This document shows, in pieces, positions 1 through 11,014 of a DNA stretch of 64,000 nucleotides. The notes below the pieces were generated by a model. It was not told where the DNA came from. It was given only the letters and a program-made list of their open reading frames with translations, and ran no database searches. The stretch's first letter is position 1, and each line of letters starts with the position of its first letter. This stretch comes from Pseudomonas nunensis. GTDB taxonomy: Bacteria; Pseudomonadota; Gammaproteobacteria; Pseudomonadales; Pseudomonadaceae. A program made the position numbers and the translations under genes. The stretch is from contig NZ_CP101125.1 in the NCBI RefSeq assembly GCF_024296925.1, positions 5,954,501 to 6,018,500 on the forward strand, given 5' to 3'.

Positions 1-34
1 TTGAGCGGCAGCGAAACATTGCTCTATCTATATT

Positions 35-51
35 CTATTTAGGTCTAATAG
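35..51. promoter_or_regulatory. Inverted repeat in AT-rich promoter region of the LysR gene
   Basis: CTATT-TAGGTCT-AATAG lies about 100 bases upstream of the LysR gene in an AT-rich stretch. The core TTTAGGTCTA (38-47) recurs exactly at 2307-2316 in the atsR/atsB intergenic region. A LysR-type operator is possible. Which regulator binds is inference. Confidence 0.35.
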
Positions 52-154
52 ATATTCAGATGCTTCGTTGACGGAATAAGAGCTTGCATTTAAAACCTCA
101 AGCAACCTTCGTCGCAAATGCCTTCGAGCTATTTTTAGGATGCCGCAAAAGCAT

Positions 155-1075
155 ATGGATCTTCGCCAGTTGCGCTACTTCATCGCCCTCAACGAACACC
201 GCAGTTTTGTCCGCGCGGCCGACGCCATGGGCATCACTCAACCGGCGTTCAGCCGCAGTATCCAAGGGCTGGAGCAAGAGTTTGGCTGCGTGCTGGTGGA
301 CCGTGGCAACAAGGATTTGCGCCCGACACCCGAAGGTCAGGTGGTGCTGCAACACGCCCTGACCCTGGTGCAAGGCGCGGCGCTGCTCAGCGCTGAAGTG
401 ACGCAGATGACCAAGCTCGACGCCGGCGAACTGCGCTTCGGTTGCGGCCCGGCGCCCGCGGTGAAACTGGTGCCGGATGCGGTGGCGCAATTCATCAATG
501 CGCACCCGAAAGTGCGCACCTGTTTTCAGGTGGATAACTGGGAAAAACTCAGCCGCGCGCTAAGCCGGGAAGAGATCGAATTCTTCATCGCCGACATCCG
601 CCATTTCGAAGCCGACCCGAACTTCCAGACCCAGGCCCTGACGCCCAAGCGCGGTGTGTTTTTCTGCCGGCCGGGGCATCCGCTGCTGGTCAAGGACAGC
701 TTGTCGACCAATGACATGTTCGACTATCCGCTGGCGACCACATTGATCCCGCCGGGCATTCGCAAACTGCTGGCGAACCTCAGTGGGCGGATGGATTTTT
801 CACCGACCATCGAGACCGAGCACTTTCCGGCGCTGGTGAAAGTGGTGCTGCAATCGAACGCCATCGGCATCGGCACGGAAGAGGCGTTTGTCGAGGACAT
901 TGCCAAGGGTTCACTGGTGCTGCTGCACTGGCGCAACTTGCCGCAGAACATTGAAAGCATGAACGCGCGGTGCGGGATTGTGAGCCGCACGGGGTTCCGG
1001 TTGTCGCCTGCGGCGCGGGCGATGATTGAGACGTTGGTGGCGGTGGATAAGCAGCAGATTAGCGTAGCGGTTTAG
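155..1075 (+). CDS. LysR-family transcriptional regulator
   Basis: A 306-residue LysR-type regulator. The N-terminal winged helix-turn-helix is plain: it opens MDLRQLRYFIALNEHRSF and continues through AADAMGITQPAFSRSIQGLE. The rest is a LysR substrate-binding fold that should sense a small-molecule co-inducer. I chose the ATG at 155 because family members normally begin right at this MDLRQLRYF block. An in-frame ATG at 140 would add five residues, and neither start has a well-spaced ribosome-binding site. The gene converges on atsR across a REP pair. Proximity to the ats genes makes control of sulfate-ester use plausible (P. putida has a LysR-type regulator, SftR, for this), but identity with SftR is not shown here. 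Confidence 0.9.
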   Translation: MDLRQLRYFIALNEHRSFVRAADAMGITQPAFSRSIQGLEQEFGCVLVDRGNKDLRPTPEGQVVLQHALTLVQGAALLSAEVTQMTKLDAGELRFGCGPAPAVKLVPDAVAQFINAHPKVRTCFQVDNWEKLSRALSREEIEFFIADIRHFEADPNFQTQALTPKRGVFFCRPGHPLLVKDSLSTNDMFDYPLATTLIPPGIRKLLANLSGRMDFSPTIETEHFPALVKVVLQSNAIGIGTEEAFVEDIAKGSLVLLHWRNLPQNIESMNARCGIVSRTGFRLSPAARAMIETLVAVDKQQISVAV

Positions 1076-1079
1076 GGCC

Positions 1080-1178
1080 TCTTCGCGAGCAAGCCCGCTC
1101 CCACAGTGGATCTCTGTCGGACACAACATCTGTGTACGCCGAAAATCTACTGTGGGAGCGGGCTTGCTCGCGAAGGCG
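1080..1178. repeat. REP pair (BIME), family A
   Basis: Two inverted copies of the GTGGGAGCGGGCTTGCTCG palindrome flank a short spacer between the convergent LysR and atsR genes. It may act as a bidirectional transcript end. Confidence 0.9.
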
Positions 1179-1198
1179 CCTGCACAGGCGCCATAGAT

Positions 1199-2212
1199 TC
1201 AGAGTTTGGCAGCAGCCAACTCAGGCACCACCCAATCCGTCACTTTGAACGGCTTGCGAATCAACTTCTGCTGCGAAGCCAAATCCACCGCATCCTGCAA
1301 TTTCCCCAGGAACACCGGGTCCAGGGTCGACGGGAAGACTTCGCTCAACTTCTGATCCTTCAAATCCTGCTGAAGAATCACCGCCGGATAACTCGCCAGC
1401 CCCGACACCAACTGAATGTACGCATCCTTGTTGCTGTCCTGGGTCAGCCACTCCACCGCTTGCTGTTGCGCCTTCAGCAATTTCGCAACGACGTCAGGAT
1501 GCTCGTCGACAAACTTGCCAGTGCCGACCAACACCGCCTGCACACTGCCCGCGCCACCCAGATCCTTGGTGTTCAACGGCAACTCGGCCAGCCCTTTGGC
1601 TTGCAACGCCGTCAGCCCGGAGCTGCCCCAGGACGCATCGATCTGCTTGGCCGCCAACGCCGCGACCGCACCGTTGAAGTCCAGGTTGATCACCCTCACG
1701 TCTTTCTCGCTCAACCCCTGGCTGGCCAGTGCTGCGTCGAAGGACAACTGCGTAGCGGTGCCACGGAAGATCGCCACGCGTTTGCCTTTGAGGTCTTGCA
1801 GGGTTTTGATCCCCGAGCCGGGCACCACGCCCAGATACTGTTTCACGCCCCGCGCGGAGGCGCTGAGCAGCCGCGTATCCAAACCGTTGGACTTACCGAT
1901 GATTGCCGCGAGATCGCCGAGATAAGCCAGGTCCACCTGACCGTTGGCGAACGCTTCGTTGATCACCGGACCAGCGCCCTTGAAGAAACTCCACTGAATC
2001 TTGATGCCCTGATCGGCGAAGGCTTTTTCGTAGATCTGCTGGTCGCGCAAGACATCCGCGATACCGCCGCCACTGTGCTGGGTACCGGCGCTGAGGTCGG
2101 GCACGGCGATGCGGATTTCCTTGAGTTCATCGGCGTGGGCAGTGAACGCCAACAACCCCGCCAGCGCCGGAATGGCGAACAGACTGATGACACGTTTGAA
2201 GGGACGATTCAT
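1199..2212 (-). CDS. atsR: ABC transporter periplasmic substrate-binding protein, sulfate ester/sulfonate type
   Basis: A 337-residue exported binding protein of the SsuA/TauA/NrtA superfamily. It begins MNRPFKRVISLFAIPALAG and shows a Sec signal peptide ending near AHA-DE. The mature part has the family pattern of a short first strand (EIRIAVPDL), a VDLAYLGDLAAI segment, a GKRVAIFRGTATQLSFDAAL segment and AKQIDASWGSSG. The start at 2212 is preceded by GGAG about 8 bases away; the upstream extension to 2275 has no such site. It is divergent from the permease-ATPase-sulfatase genes atsBCA, and should deliver sulfate esters or sulfonates to AtsBC. The name atsR rests on this linkage to an AtsA-like sulfatase. 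Confidence 0.82.
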   Translation of the reverse strand: MNRPFKRVISLFAIPALAGLLAFTAHADELKEIRIAVPDLSAGTQHSGGGIADVLRDQQIYEKAFADQGIKIQWSFFKGAGPVINEAFANGQVDLAYLGDLAAIIGKSNGLDTRLLSASARGVKQYLGVVPGSGIKTLQDLKGKRVAIFRGTATQLSFDAALASQGLSEKDVRVINLDFNGAVAALAAKQIDASWGSSGLTALQAKGLAELPLNTKDLGGAGSVQAVLVGTGKFVDEHPDVVAKLLKAQQQAVEWLTQDSNKDAYIQLVSGLASYPAVILQQDLKDQKLSEVFPSTLDPVFLGKLQDAVDLASQQKLIRKPFKVTDWVVPELAAAKL

Positions 2213-2594
2213 GGGTGCGGCTCCTGGTGGCAACGGCGTTGAGGAGCAGAACGTAGGCTGAATCTGAGCCAGCACTTAAATACTATAAATTCACATTTTT
2301 ATATCTTTTAGGTCTATGCCAGTCAGGACGCGGCTCTTGGACGGGTATGCATAAACAGCATCGAAAATATTCTTCGAATGCATTGGATGCGTGTGGGCTG
2401 TAGGCCTTAAATGGCTTGGCTTATCTCTCAATAGTATTGATTTGAATTTTTATAGATCAAATTTGCATACACCTAAAACCCCTGTGGGAGCGGGCTTGCT
2501 CGCGAAAGCGGTGTGTCAGTCGCCATCAATGTTGGATGTGCTGACGCTTTCGCGAGCAAGCCCGCTCCCACAGGGTCAAAAACGGAGGTCATCC
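2213..2594. other. Divergent intergenic region between atsR and atsB
   Basis: 382 bases without a gene. They hold an AT-rich segment (about 2276-2320) that probably carries the atsR promoter and contains TTTAGGTCTA at 2307-2316, matching a site upstream of the LysR gene. A second AT-rich stretch (2425-2475) could serve atsB. A REP pair follows at 2481-2575, and the atsB ribosome-binding site GGAGG is at 2584-2588. Confidence 0.6.
2481..2575. repeat. REP pair, family A
   Basis: Inverted GTGGGAGCGGGCTTGCTCG palindromes immediately upstream of atsB, only 19 bases before its start. This is an unusual place because most REPs lie downstream of genes. The transcript would carry the hairpins in its 5' leader. 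Confidence 0.88.
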
Positions 2595-4189
2595 ATGGCC
2601 CGTGTTTCCCTTCTCAGCCTGCCGCTGCTCGCGCCGCCGCTCAACGGCCAGCGTCTTTGGTCGAGCCTGAGTCAGCGACTATTGCCCTGGTTGCTGCCCG
2701 TCAGCCTGTTCACACTCTGGTGGCTCGCCAGCCGCAATCACTGGATGAGCGAGCAAATCCTGCCAGCGCCTTCGCTGGTCTGGAGCAGCGCCGTCGAACT
2801 GTCCCAAGGCGAGTTGTGGAGTCATCTGTGGATCAGCCTGCAACGCCTGTTCTGGGGTTTGCTGGCCGGGGTCAGCGCCGGTGCGGTGTTGGGCGCGTCA
2901 CTGGGTTTCAGTCGGCGTCTGGAGCGTCTGGTGTTCCCGACGTTCGCCGGGTTGGCGCAAGTTCCGACCCTGGCCTGGATTCCGCTGTTCATGGTGTTTT
3001 TCGGCATCGGCGAAGTATTGAAACTGGTGGTGCTGGTGAAGGCCATCGTGGTGCCGGTGACGTTGCACACGTTGGTCGGCGTACGTGATGCGCAACCGAA
3101 ACTGCGGGAAGCCGCCGCCGTGCTGCGACTGCCCACCCGATTGTTGATTCGTCGTCTGGTGTTGCCCGCTGCGTTGCCGGCGTTCATGGCCGGTGTACGG
3201 TTGGCGCTAGCGGCCGGGTGGACGTCGTTGCTGGCAGTTGAACTGTTGGCCTCCAGCGAAGGCATCGGTTACCTGATGGTCTGGGCGCGGCAGTTGTTCA
3301 TGCTCGACATCGTCTTCGTGGTGATCGTGGTGATTGGAGTGATCGGCGTGGCCATGGATCGCGGTATCGGTCTGCTGGATAAAAAACTGGTGCATTGGCC
3401 GCACCCGGCCACCGCCGAGATTCGCCGAGGCCCGCGTTATGAAGGCTGGCAACGCCTGCAACCCTGGCTGCTGCCTCTAGCGCTGCTGGCGCTGTGGCAA
3501 GTGACTACGGATCAGCAATGGATCGACGCGAATATTCTGGTCAGCCCTTTGGCGGTTCTGGAAACCACCTGGCACGGTTTGCTCGACGGCACTTTGATCG
3601 GTGGCATGGCCCTGAGTCTGGGCCGCACACTCGGCGGATTGCTGCTGGGCGGTGGCCTCGGGTTTGCGTTGGGCTTGCTGCTGGGTTTGTCGCGCACCAG
3701 TGAACGGGTGCTCGGCCCAACCCTCGCCGCCATCCGCCAGATCGCGATTTTCGCCTGGGTGCCGCTGCTCACCGCATGGTTCGGCCTCGGGGAATTGGCC
3801 AAATGGGTATTCGTCGCCCTCGCCGCGTTTTTCCCGCTGTTCATCGCGACCCAACGCAGCGTCGCCAACCTCTCGCCACAACTCAACGAAGCCGCGCAAG
3901 TGCTGCGCCTGAACCTCGGCCAGCGCTTGCGCCGTTTGGTCTTGCCGGGCGCCGCGCCAGGGATTTTCGCCGGCCTGCGCCTGAGCCTGATCTACGCCTG
4001 GCTCGGCACTATCGGCGCCGAATATTTCATGCCGTCCAATGGCGGCATCGGCAGCCAGATGATCGGTGCCCAGCAACTGCTGCGCATGGACCTGATCATG
4101 GCCGGCATGCTCCTGGTGGGCCTGACCGGCGCCCTGCTCAACCTTATTGGCCAACGCCTGGAAATCCGCGCGACCCGCTGGAGACACGC

Positions 4190-4193
<4 letters not shown>
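2595..4193 (+). CDS. atsB: Fused two-domain ABC transporter permease, sulfate ester/sulfonate type
   Basis: A 532-residue inner-membrane permease made of two SsuC-like halves. Each half has about five to six hydrophobic segments and an EAA loop that contacts the ATPase: EAAAVLRLPTRLLIRRLVLP in the first half and EAAQVLRLNLGQRLRRLVLP in the second. Most SsuC/TauC permeases are about 260 residues and homodimeric, so this is a tandem fusion giving the whole membrane pore. The start at 2595 (MARVSLLSL) has GGAGG 6 bases upstream; a longer reading frame to 2391 runs through a REP and is rejected. It overlaps atsC by four bases (ATGA), so translation is probably coupled. Confidence 0.88.
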
Positions 4194-6630
<2,437 letters not shown>

Positions 6631-6646
6631 TGTCGCCTGAGCGACC

Positions 6647-6745
6647 GCTTTCGCGAGCAAGCCCGCTCCCACATTGGATCTTCAGTGAACACAAAATTTG
6701 TGAACACCCAATATCCCCTGTGGGAGCGGGCTTGCTCGCGAAGAG
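6647..6745. repeat. REP pair, family A
   Basis: Inverted REP palindromes between the convergent atsA and desaturase genes; probable shared transcript end. Confidence 0.88.
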
Positions 6746-6749
6746 GCCA

Positions 6750-7823
6750 TCAGACCCGCACACCTTCTACCGGTTGACTCTGAACTTCTTCCTTGCGAAC
6801 AAACCGATTCGCCCGCCCAAACGTCCCGAAATCATTAAACCGCACCCCCATCTCGCGCATGACCTTATGCGCCACCGGCACGGTCATCTGGCGGATGTAA
6901 AACGGTTCCTTCACCACAAAATGGTGAATCCCGTGGCTGCTGCCAAAGTTGAAGCAGAACGCCTGTAGCGGCCACATCCACCATGGGTTCAGCACCTGGG
7001 TTTGCTGGATCACATTGCCCAGTTCAACGTCACCGTAGTAGTGCATGTTCGAGCTGACAAAGTGCAGGCAAAACGTGCGCAACACGTTCGGCCCGATGAT
7101 CACCACCGCCGCGATGTCGATCACCTGCATCACCGACAACGTCGTCGCTGACCACTCAATCGGAGTGCCCAGCAAAGCCGCGATGCCATTCGCCGCGTGG
7201 AAGCCGAGAAACACATACCACGCGCCCCAGTGCACCAACGCCAGCGGCGCATACACCTTCAACGTACGCTTGATGATGCTGAATTTGTGCACCCAGGTTT
7301 TCGCCCGGAGCATGCGGATAAACGCCGACATCACGTTATCGCCGACCATCAGCAACCGCGCGATGCCCCACGGCTCGCCGTTGGTGATCGCCCGTTCTTC
7401 CATGTCGGTTTCGGTGCCGGACACTTTGTGATGATTGAGGTGCAGATGCCGACGAATCCACGGATTGATCGTGCTCGGCCGCGCCAGCCAGACCAGGCCC
7501 ATCATCAGGTTATGTGGCAGCCGCTGTTTGCGGAAATACATGCTGTGGATCAGGTCGTGTTCCAGCTCATGGGTCAACGAAGCGAAAAATGCATTGAGCA
7601 ACAGGCACACCCACCAGGCCATGTGCCCGGTGATGTAGAGCGCCGCCGAACCGATCATTCCGGCCAGCGCAAAGGCCAGAATGCCCGCGCCCAAGGCGTC
7701 CTGGTGGTTAAGAATCGGGTAGCTTTTTCGCAGCTCAACACCTCTGGCCAGCACCACTTCGCGAATATGTGCTGATCGTTGGGCTGCATTCAGTCGCTGG
7801 GGACTTGCAGAAGTACCGTCCAT
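6750..7823 (-). CDS. Membrane fatty acid desaturase/hydroxylase family protein
   Basis: A 357-residue integral membrane di-iron enzyme. Three histidine boxes are present: HELEHD, HLNHH and HGIHH, the arrangement of membrane desaturases and alkane hydroxylases. Hydrophobic segments lie around residues 47-70, 75-90, 195-220 and 235-255. The start at 7823 is supported by GAGGA 7-8 bases upstream. It is divergent from an AraC regulator, a pairing that suggests direct control by it. The sequence differs from DesA at 17639, whose boxes and C-terminal tail are different. Substrate (fatty acyl chain, alkane or other lipid) cannot be told from motifs. Confidence 0.87.
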   Translation of the reverse strand: MDGTSASPQRLNAAQRSAHIREVVLARGVELRKSYPILNHQDALGAGILAFALAGMIGSAALYITGHMAWWVCLLLNAFFASLTHELEHDLIHSMYFRKQRLPHNLMMGLVWLARPSTINPWIRRHLHLNHHKVSGTETDMEERAITNGEPWGIARLLMVGDNVMSAFIRMLRAKTWVHKFSIIKRTLKVYAPLALVHWGAWYVFLGFHAANGIAALLGTPIEWSATTLSVMQVIDIAAVVIIGPNVLRTFCLHFVSSNMHYYGDVELGNVIQQTQVLNPWWMWPLQAFCFNFGSSHGIHHFVVKEPFYIRQMTVPVAHKVMREMGVRFNDFGTFGRANRFVRKEEVQSQPVEGVRV

Positions 7824-7923
7824 GCTTCCATCCTCTGGTTATTGATGGTCACATCCTGCCTTGTGATGCATTCCAGGGTAGTAGCCGTGAACGCCAACCT
7901 GTTGACCGGAAGCGCCAATCAGC

Positions 7924-8928
7924 ATGACTGAACCGACCTCCCTCGCCAGCTGGACCCGCGCCCTGCGCAAGCAACTCGATGCGCTGGGCCTCGACAGCAC
8001 CGCCCTGTGCCAACAGGCGGGGCTTGACCCGCAGTTGATGGACGACCCTAACGCCCGTTATCCGTTGTCCAACACCACGCGCCTGTGGGAAATCGCCGTG
8101 CAAGTCAGCGGCGACCCGGCGATAGGCTTGCGGGTCTCGCGTTTCGTCAGCCCGACTACGTTTCACGCGCTCGGTTATGCACTGGTGGCCAGCGGCAGTC
8201 TGCGGGAAGTGTTCGAGCGGATCGTGCGTTATCACCAGGTGGTCAGCGATGCGCTGGAACTGGAATTGACCCGCACCGAGGATCGCTACCGTTTTCGCCT
8301 GAAAGTCCCGCCCGGCAACCCGGCCCCAGCCTTCGAAGCCATCGACGCCTTTGCCGCGATTTACGTGCGCACCTGCCGCAATCGCCTGGGCCGCGACTAC
8401 GCCCCGCTGGCGGTGTACCTGCGCCGGCCGGAACCGGCGGACCCGCACCAATGGCACAAAGTCTTCCGCTCGCCGGTGTACTTCGCCGCCGACGAAGATC
8501 GACTGGAATTCGCCCTGGTGGACTTCGACAGCCACCTCGACGACGCCAACCCGGAATTGGCCGAACACAACGAAACCGTCCTCAAACGCACCCTGGCCCA
8601 GCTCAAACCGCTGACCTGGGAACGCAAAGTGCGCGACGCGATTGAAGAACAACTGCCCGAAGGCGAACCCAGCGCCGAACGCATCGCCCAGGCCTTGCAC
8701 CTGAGCCTGCGCAGCCTGCAACGGCACCTGGCGGACGAGGGTTGTCGCTTCGATACGCTGCTGAACGAAAGCCGCGAAAACCTGGCGCTGCTGCACCTGC
8801 GCGACCCGCAGTGCTCGTTGAGTGAGATCAGCTATTTGCTGGGGTTTGCCGACACGAGCAGCTTCAGCCGCGCATTCAAGCGCTGGACCGGGATGACACC
8901 GGGGCAGTTTCGGGATGGGTTGCGTTGA
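7924..8928 (+). CDS. AraC-family transcriptional regulator (Arabinose_bd N-terminal type)
   Basis: A 334-residue regulator. Residues about 20-200 match the OruR/ArgR-like ligand domain found on many Pseudomonas AraC regulators (ARYPLSNTTRLWEIAVQVSG, FVSPTTFHALGYALVASGS). The C-terminal 100 residues are a double helix-turn-helix: IAQALHLSLRSLQRHLADEG then LSEISYLLGFADTSSFSRAF and WTGMTPGQFR. It diverges from the membrane desaturase across 100 bases and is likely its activator. No strong Shine-Dalgarno is seen; a GGAAG lies 9 bases upstream. Confidence 0.92.
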   Translation: MTEPTSLASWTRALRKQLDALGLDSTALCQQAGLDPQLMDDPNARYPLSNTTRLWEIAVQVSGDPAIGLRVSRFVSPTTFHALGYALVASGSLREVFERIVRYHQVVSDALELELTRTEDRYRFRLKVPPGNPAPAFEAIDAFAAIYVRTCRNRLGRDYAPLAVYLRRPEPADPHQWHKVFRSPVYFAADEDRLEFALVDFDSHLDDANPELAEHNETVLKRTLAQLKPLTWERKVRDAIEEQLPEGEPSAERIAQALHLSLRSLQRHLADEGCRFDTLLNESRENLALLHLRDPQCSLSEISYLLGFADTSSFSRAFKRWTGMTPGQFRDGLR

Positions 8929-8959
8929 CGAGCCTGGAAATGTATTGCCTGGGCTGACC

Positions 8960-9056
8960 CCTTCGCGAGCAAGCTCGCTCCCACAGGGGATCTCTGTTGG
9001 TCACAAATTTTGTGTCCACTGAAGATCAACTGTGGGAGCGAGCTTGCTCGCGATGG
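8960..9056. repeat. REP pair, family A variant
   Basis: Inverted palindromes with the variant core GAGCTTGCTCGCGA between the AraC gene and the receiver protein. The right arm ends only 26 bases from the stop codon of the minus-strand receiver gene. Confidence 0.85.
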
Positions 9057-9082
9057 CGATCGTTAAGACGACACAGAATCGC

Positions 9083-9448
9083 TTACCGCCCCCGATCCCG
9101 CCGCAACAACTTGCGCACCCGCGCCACGAGCTCACTCACGGCAAATGGTTTGAGCAGGTAGTCATCCTCATGCAGCTCCAAGCCGCGCAAGCGATCTTCG
9201 ATGCCGTCCTTGGTGGTGAGGAACAGCACCGGGGTTTCGCCGAGCTTGCGGATTTGTTGCTGCAGCTGCCAGCCGTTGAGGCCCGGGAGCATGACGTCGA
9301 GGATGATCAGGTCGTATTCGCCGGACTCGATGAAGCGGCGGCCGTCCATGCCGTTGAGCGCCACATCCACCGAATAGCTCGCTTCGCTCAGGCCGTTGGC
9401 CAGGCGTTTGGCGATTTCGGGTTCGTCTTCCACTAACAGGACACGCAT
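9083..9448 (-). CDS. Orphan receiver-domain protein, probably a truncated OmpR-type response regulator
   Basis: A 121-residue protein consisting of one receiver domain. The acidic pair is D8/E9 (LLVEDEPEI), the phosphoacceptor is D51 (LIILDVMLPG), T78/T79 forms the switch (FLTTKDG) and K100 is the conserved lysine (LLKPFAVSEL). The sequence resembles the N-terminal half of CopR/CzcR-type regulators, including the inter-domain start VARVRKLLRRDRGR, but stops where the winged helix should begin. No kinase gene is adjacent. GAGGTG stands 4 bases before the ATG. Either a decayed regulator or a real single-domain receiver; the linker-like ending favours truncation. Confidence 0.85.
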   Translation of the reverse strand: MRVLLVEDEPEIAKRLANGLSEASYSVDVALNGMDGRRFIESGEYDLIILDVMLPGLNGWQLQQQIRKLGETPVLFLTTKDGIEDRLRGLELHEDDYLLKPFAVSELVARVRKLLRRDRGR

Positions 9449-9528
9449 GGCACACCTCGATTATTCAGGGGTACAGGCTAGGCGCGTTTGGGCTGGTTGC
9501 CCATCACAAACTTCAACATATTCCTCCT

Positions 9529-9621
9529 GTGGGAGCGGGCTTGCTCGCGAATGCGGAGTGTCAGTCGGCATTGTTGGTGGCTGACACGACGCCTTCGCGA
9601 GCAAGCCCGCTCCCACAGGGT
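9529..9621. repeat. REP pair, family A
   Basis: Inverted REP palindromes between the receiver gene and the Crp/Fnr gene; the right arm ends 14 bases from the Crp/Fnr stop codon. Confidence 0.88.
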
Positions 9622-9634
9622 TCGGTGGTTGCGG

Positions 9635-10321
9635 TTAGATTGTGGCGAGTGCTCGTAACCGCTCGGCATCGAGGATTTCGATTTCGCCATAACCTAACCC
9701 GATGATCCCCTGCCCCTGCAACTCCTTGAGCATTTGGTTGGTGGTCTGGCGCGATAGGGACAGCATCGACGCCAGTTGCTCCTGGGGCAATTGCAGCACT
9801 CGGCGCGGCGGGTCGATTTCGCCGTAGCCTTCGGCAATCATCAGCAGGCGATGGGCCAGGCGCGCCGGGGCTGGCATCAGGCTGAGCTGTTCGAGGTTGA
9901 TGAAGGTCAGGCGCAGTTTGTGACTCATCAGCAGCGCCAGTTGCCGCCAGTACAGCGGTTGTTCATCGAGCAGTTTCAGCAGCGCCGACTGCGGGATATG
10001 CAACAGCGTGCACAGCCCGGCGCCGAACGCATCGTGGGTCCGCGGCTGGCCATCGAACAGGCAGATTTCGCCGAACCAGTGCGGCGGTTCCACCAGGCTC
10101 AACAACGCCTCCTTGCCCTGCTCGCTTACCGCACCGATGCGCACAGTGCCTTCCAGCACCGCGTACAACCCGCACGGCGGATCGCCGCGTTTGAACAGGC
10201 GTTGCCCCGCCGTCAACCGTCGCACCCGGGCCAGCGCCAGCAGACTATCCTGTAGGGAAACGGGTAAATGACTGAACCACTGCCCACTCATCAGGCGTGG
10301 ACGCCAAACCTGCATATCCAT
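9635..10321 (-). CDS. Crp/Fnr-family transcriptional regulator
   Basis: A 228-residue regulator with a cyclic-nucleotide-type beta roll (residues about 20-130, with LFKRGDPPCGLYAVLEGTVR and FGEICLFDGQPRTHDAFGAG) and a C-terminal winged helix (QEQLASMLSLSRQTTNQMLK). There is no N-terminal cysteine cluster as in Fnr/Anr, so it is not an obvious oxygen sensor. Whether it binds cAMP is not evident. Start taken at 10321, where GGAGAG stands 3 bases upstream; the in-frame extension to 10477 overlaps the divergent gene. It is divergent from the Mpo1-like gene across 84 bases. Confidence 0.9.
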   Translation of the reverse strand: MDMQVWRPRLMSGQWFSHLPVSLQDSLLALARVRRLTAGQRLFKRGDPPCGLYAVLEGTVRIGAVSEQGKEALLSLVEPPHWFGEICLFDGQPRTHDAFGAGLCTLLHIPQSALLKLLDEQPLYWRQLALLMSHKLRLTFINLEQLSLMPAPARLAHRLLMIAEGYGEIDPPRRVLQLPQEQLASMLSLSRQTTNQMLKELQGQGIIGLGYGEIEILDAERLRALATI

Positions 10322-10405
10322 TAACTCTCCTAGAGATTGTCGCCTGGCTGACAGAGCGAACACTGTACCCGGGGCATGATCAATCACCCTACAGGAGGAA
10401 TAACA

Positions 10406-10924
10406 ATGAAAAGCCTCGTTGACCATCTCAGTCAATACGCCGCTTACCATCGTGACCCACGCAATATCGCCAGCCACTTTATCGGCATTCCACTGATTGT
10501 GGTGGCGGTGGCGGTTTTACTGTCGCGGCCACAATGGGCCGGCGGCTGGATTTCACCTGCGGTGCTGGTGGCGTTGGCGTCGGCGTGGTTTTACCTGCGT
10601 CTGGAACTGCGCCTCGGGGTGCTGATGACGGTGTTGCTGGGCTTGTGCATTTGGGCGGGTCAGATTCTCGCGCAGCAAAGCACGATGGTCTGGTTGAGCA
10701 GTGGCGTGGGAATGTTTGTGATTGGCTGGGCGATTCAGTTTGTCGGCCATCACTATGAGGGGCGCAAACCGGCGTTTGTCGATGATGTGACGGGGTTGAT
10801 TGTCGGGCCGTTGTTTGTGGTGGCGGAGTTGGCGTTTTTGTTGGGGTTGCGGCGGGATCTCAAGGAGCAGATTGAGGCGCGGGTTGGCGGGGTGAGAATT
10901 AATCCGAATCGCGCTGCGGCGTAG
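10406..10924 (+). CDS. Mpo1-like (DUF962/YGL010w family) membrane protein
   Basis: A 172-residue protein with the hallmark opening YAAYHRDPRNIASHFIGIP and later FVGHHYEGRKPAF of the DUF962 family, whose yeast member Mpo1 is an iron-dependent dioxygenase acting in alpha-oxidation of 2-hydroxy fatty acids. Four hydrophobic segments fit an inner-membrane protein. The start at 10406 follows a strong AGGAGG; the upstream frame to 10376 lacks this. The bacterial substrate is not established. Confidence 0.88.
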   Translation: MKSLVDHLSQYAAYHRDPRNIASHFIGIPLIVVAVAVLLSRPQWAGGWISPAVLVALASAWFYLRLELRLGVLMTVLLGLCIWAGQILAQQSTMVWLSSGVGMFVIGWAIQFVGHHYEGRKPAFVDDVTGLIVGPLFVVAELAFLLGLRRDLKEQIEARVGGVRINPNRAAA

Positions 10925-10927
10925 GAC

Positions 10928-11009
10928 GCCTTCGCGAGCAAGCCCGCTCCCACAGGGGATTTATGTACGCCATAGATCCAATGTGGGAGCGGGCTTGCTC
11001 GCGAAGCTT
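10928..11009. repeat. REP pair, family A
   Basis: Inverted REPs between the convergent Mpo1-like gene and cysA. Confidence 0.88.
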
Positions 11010-11014
11010 TTGCT

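Noticed and set aside
1106..2242. 378-residue plus-strand frame opposite atsR
   Set aside because: Antisense shadow rich in His, Gln and Arg; the minus strand encodes a recognisable binding protein with signal peptide and ribosome-binding site.
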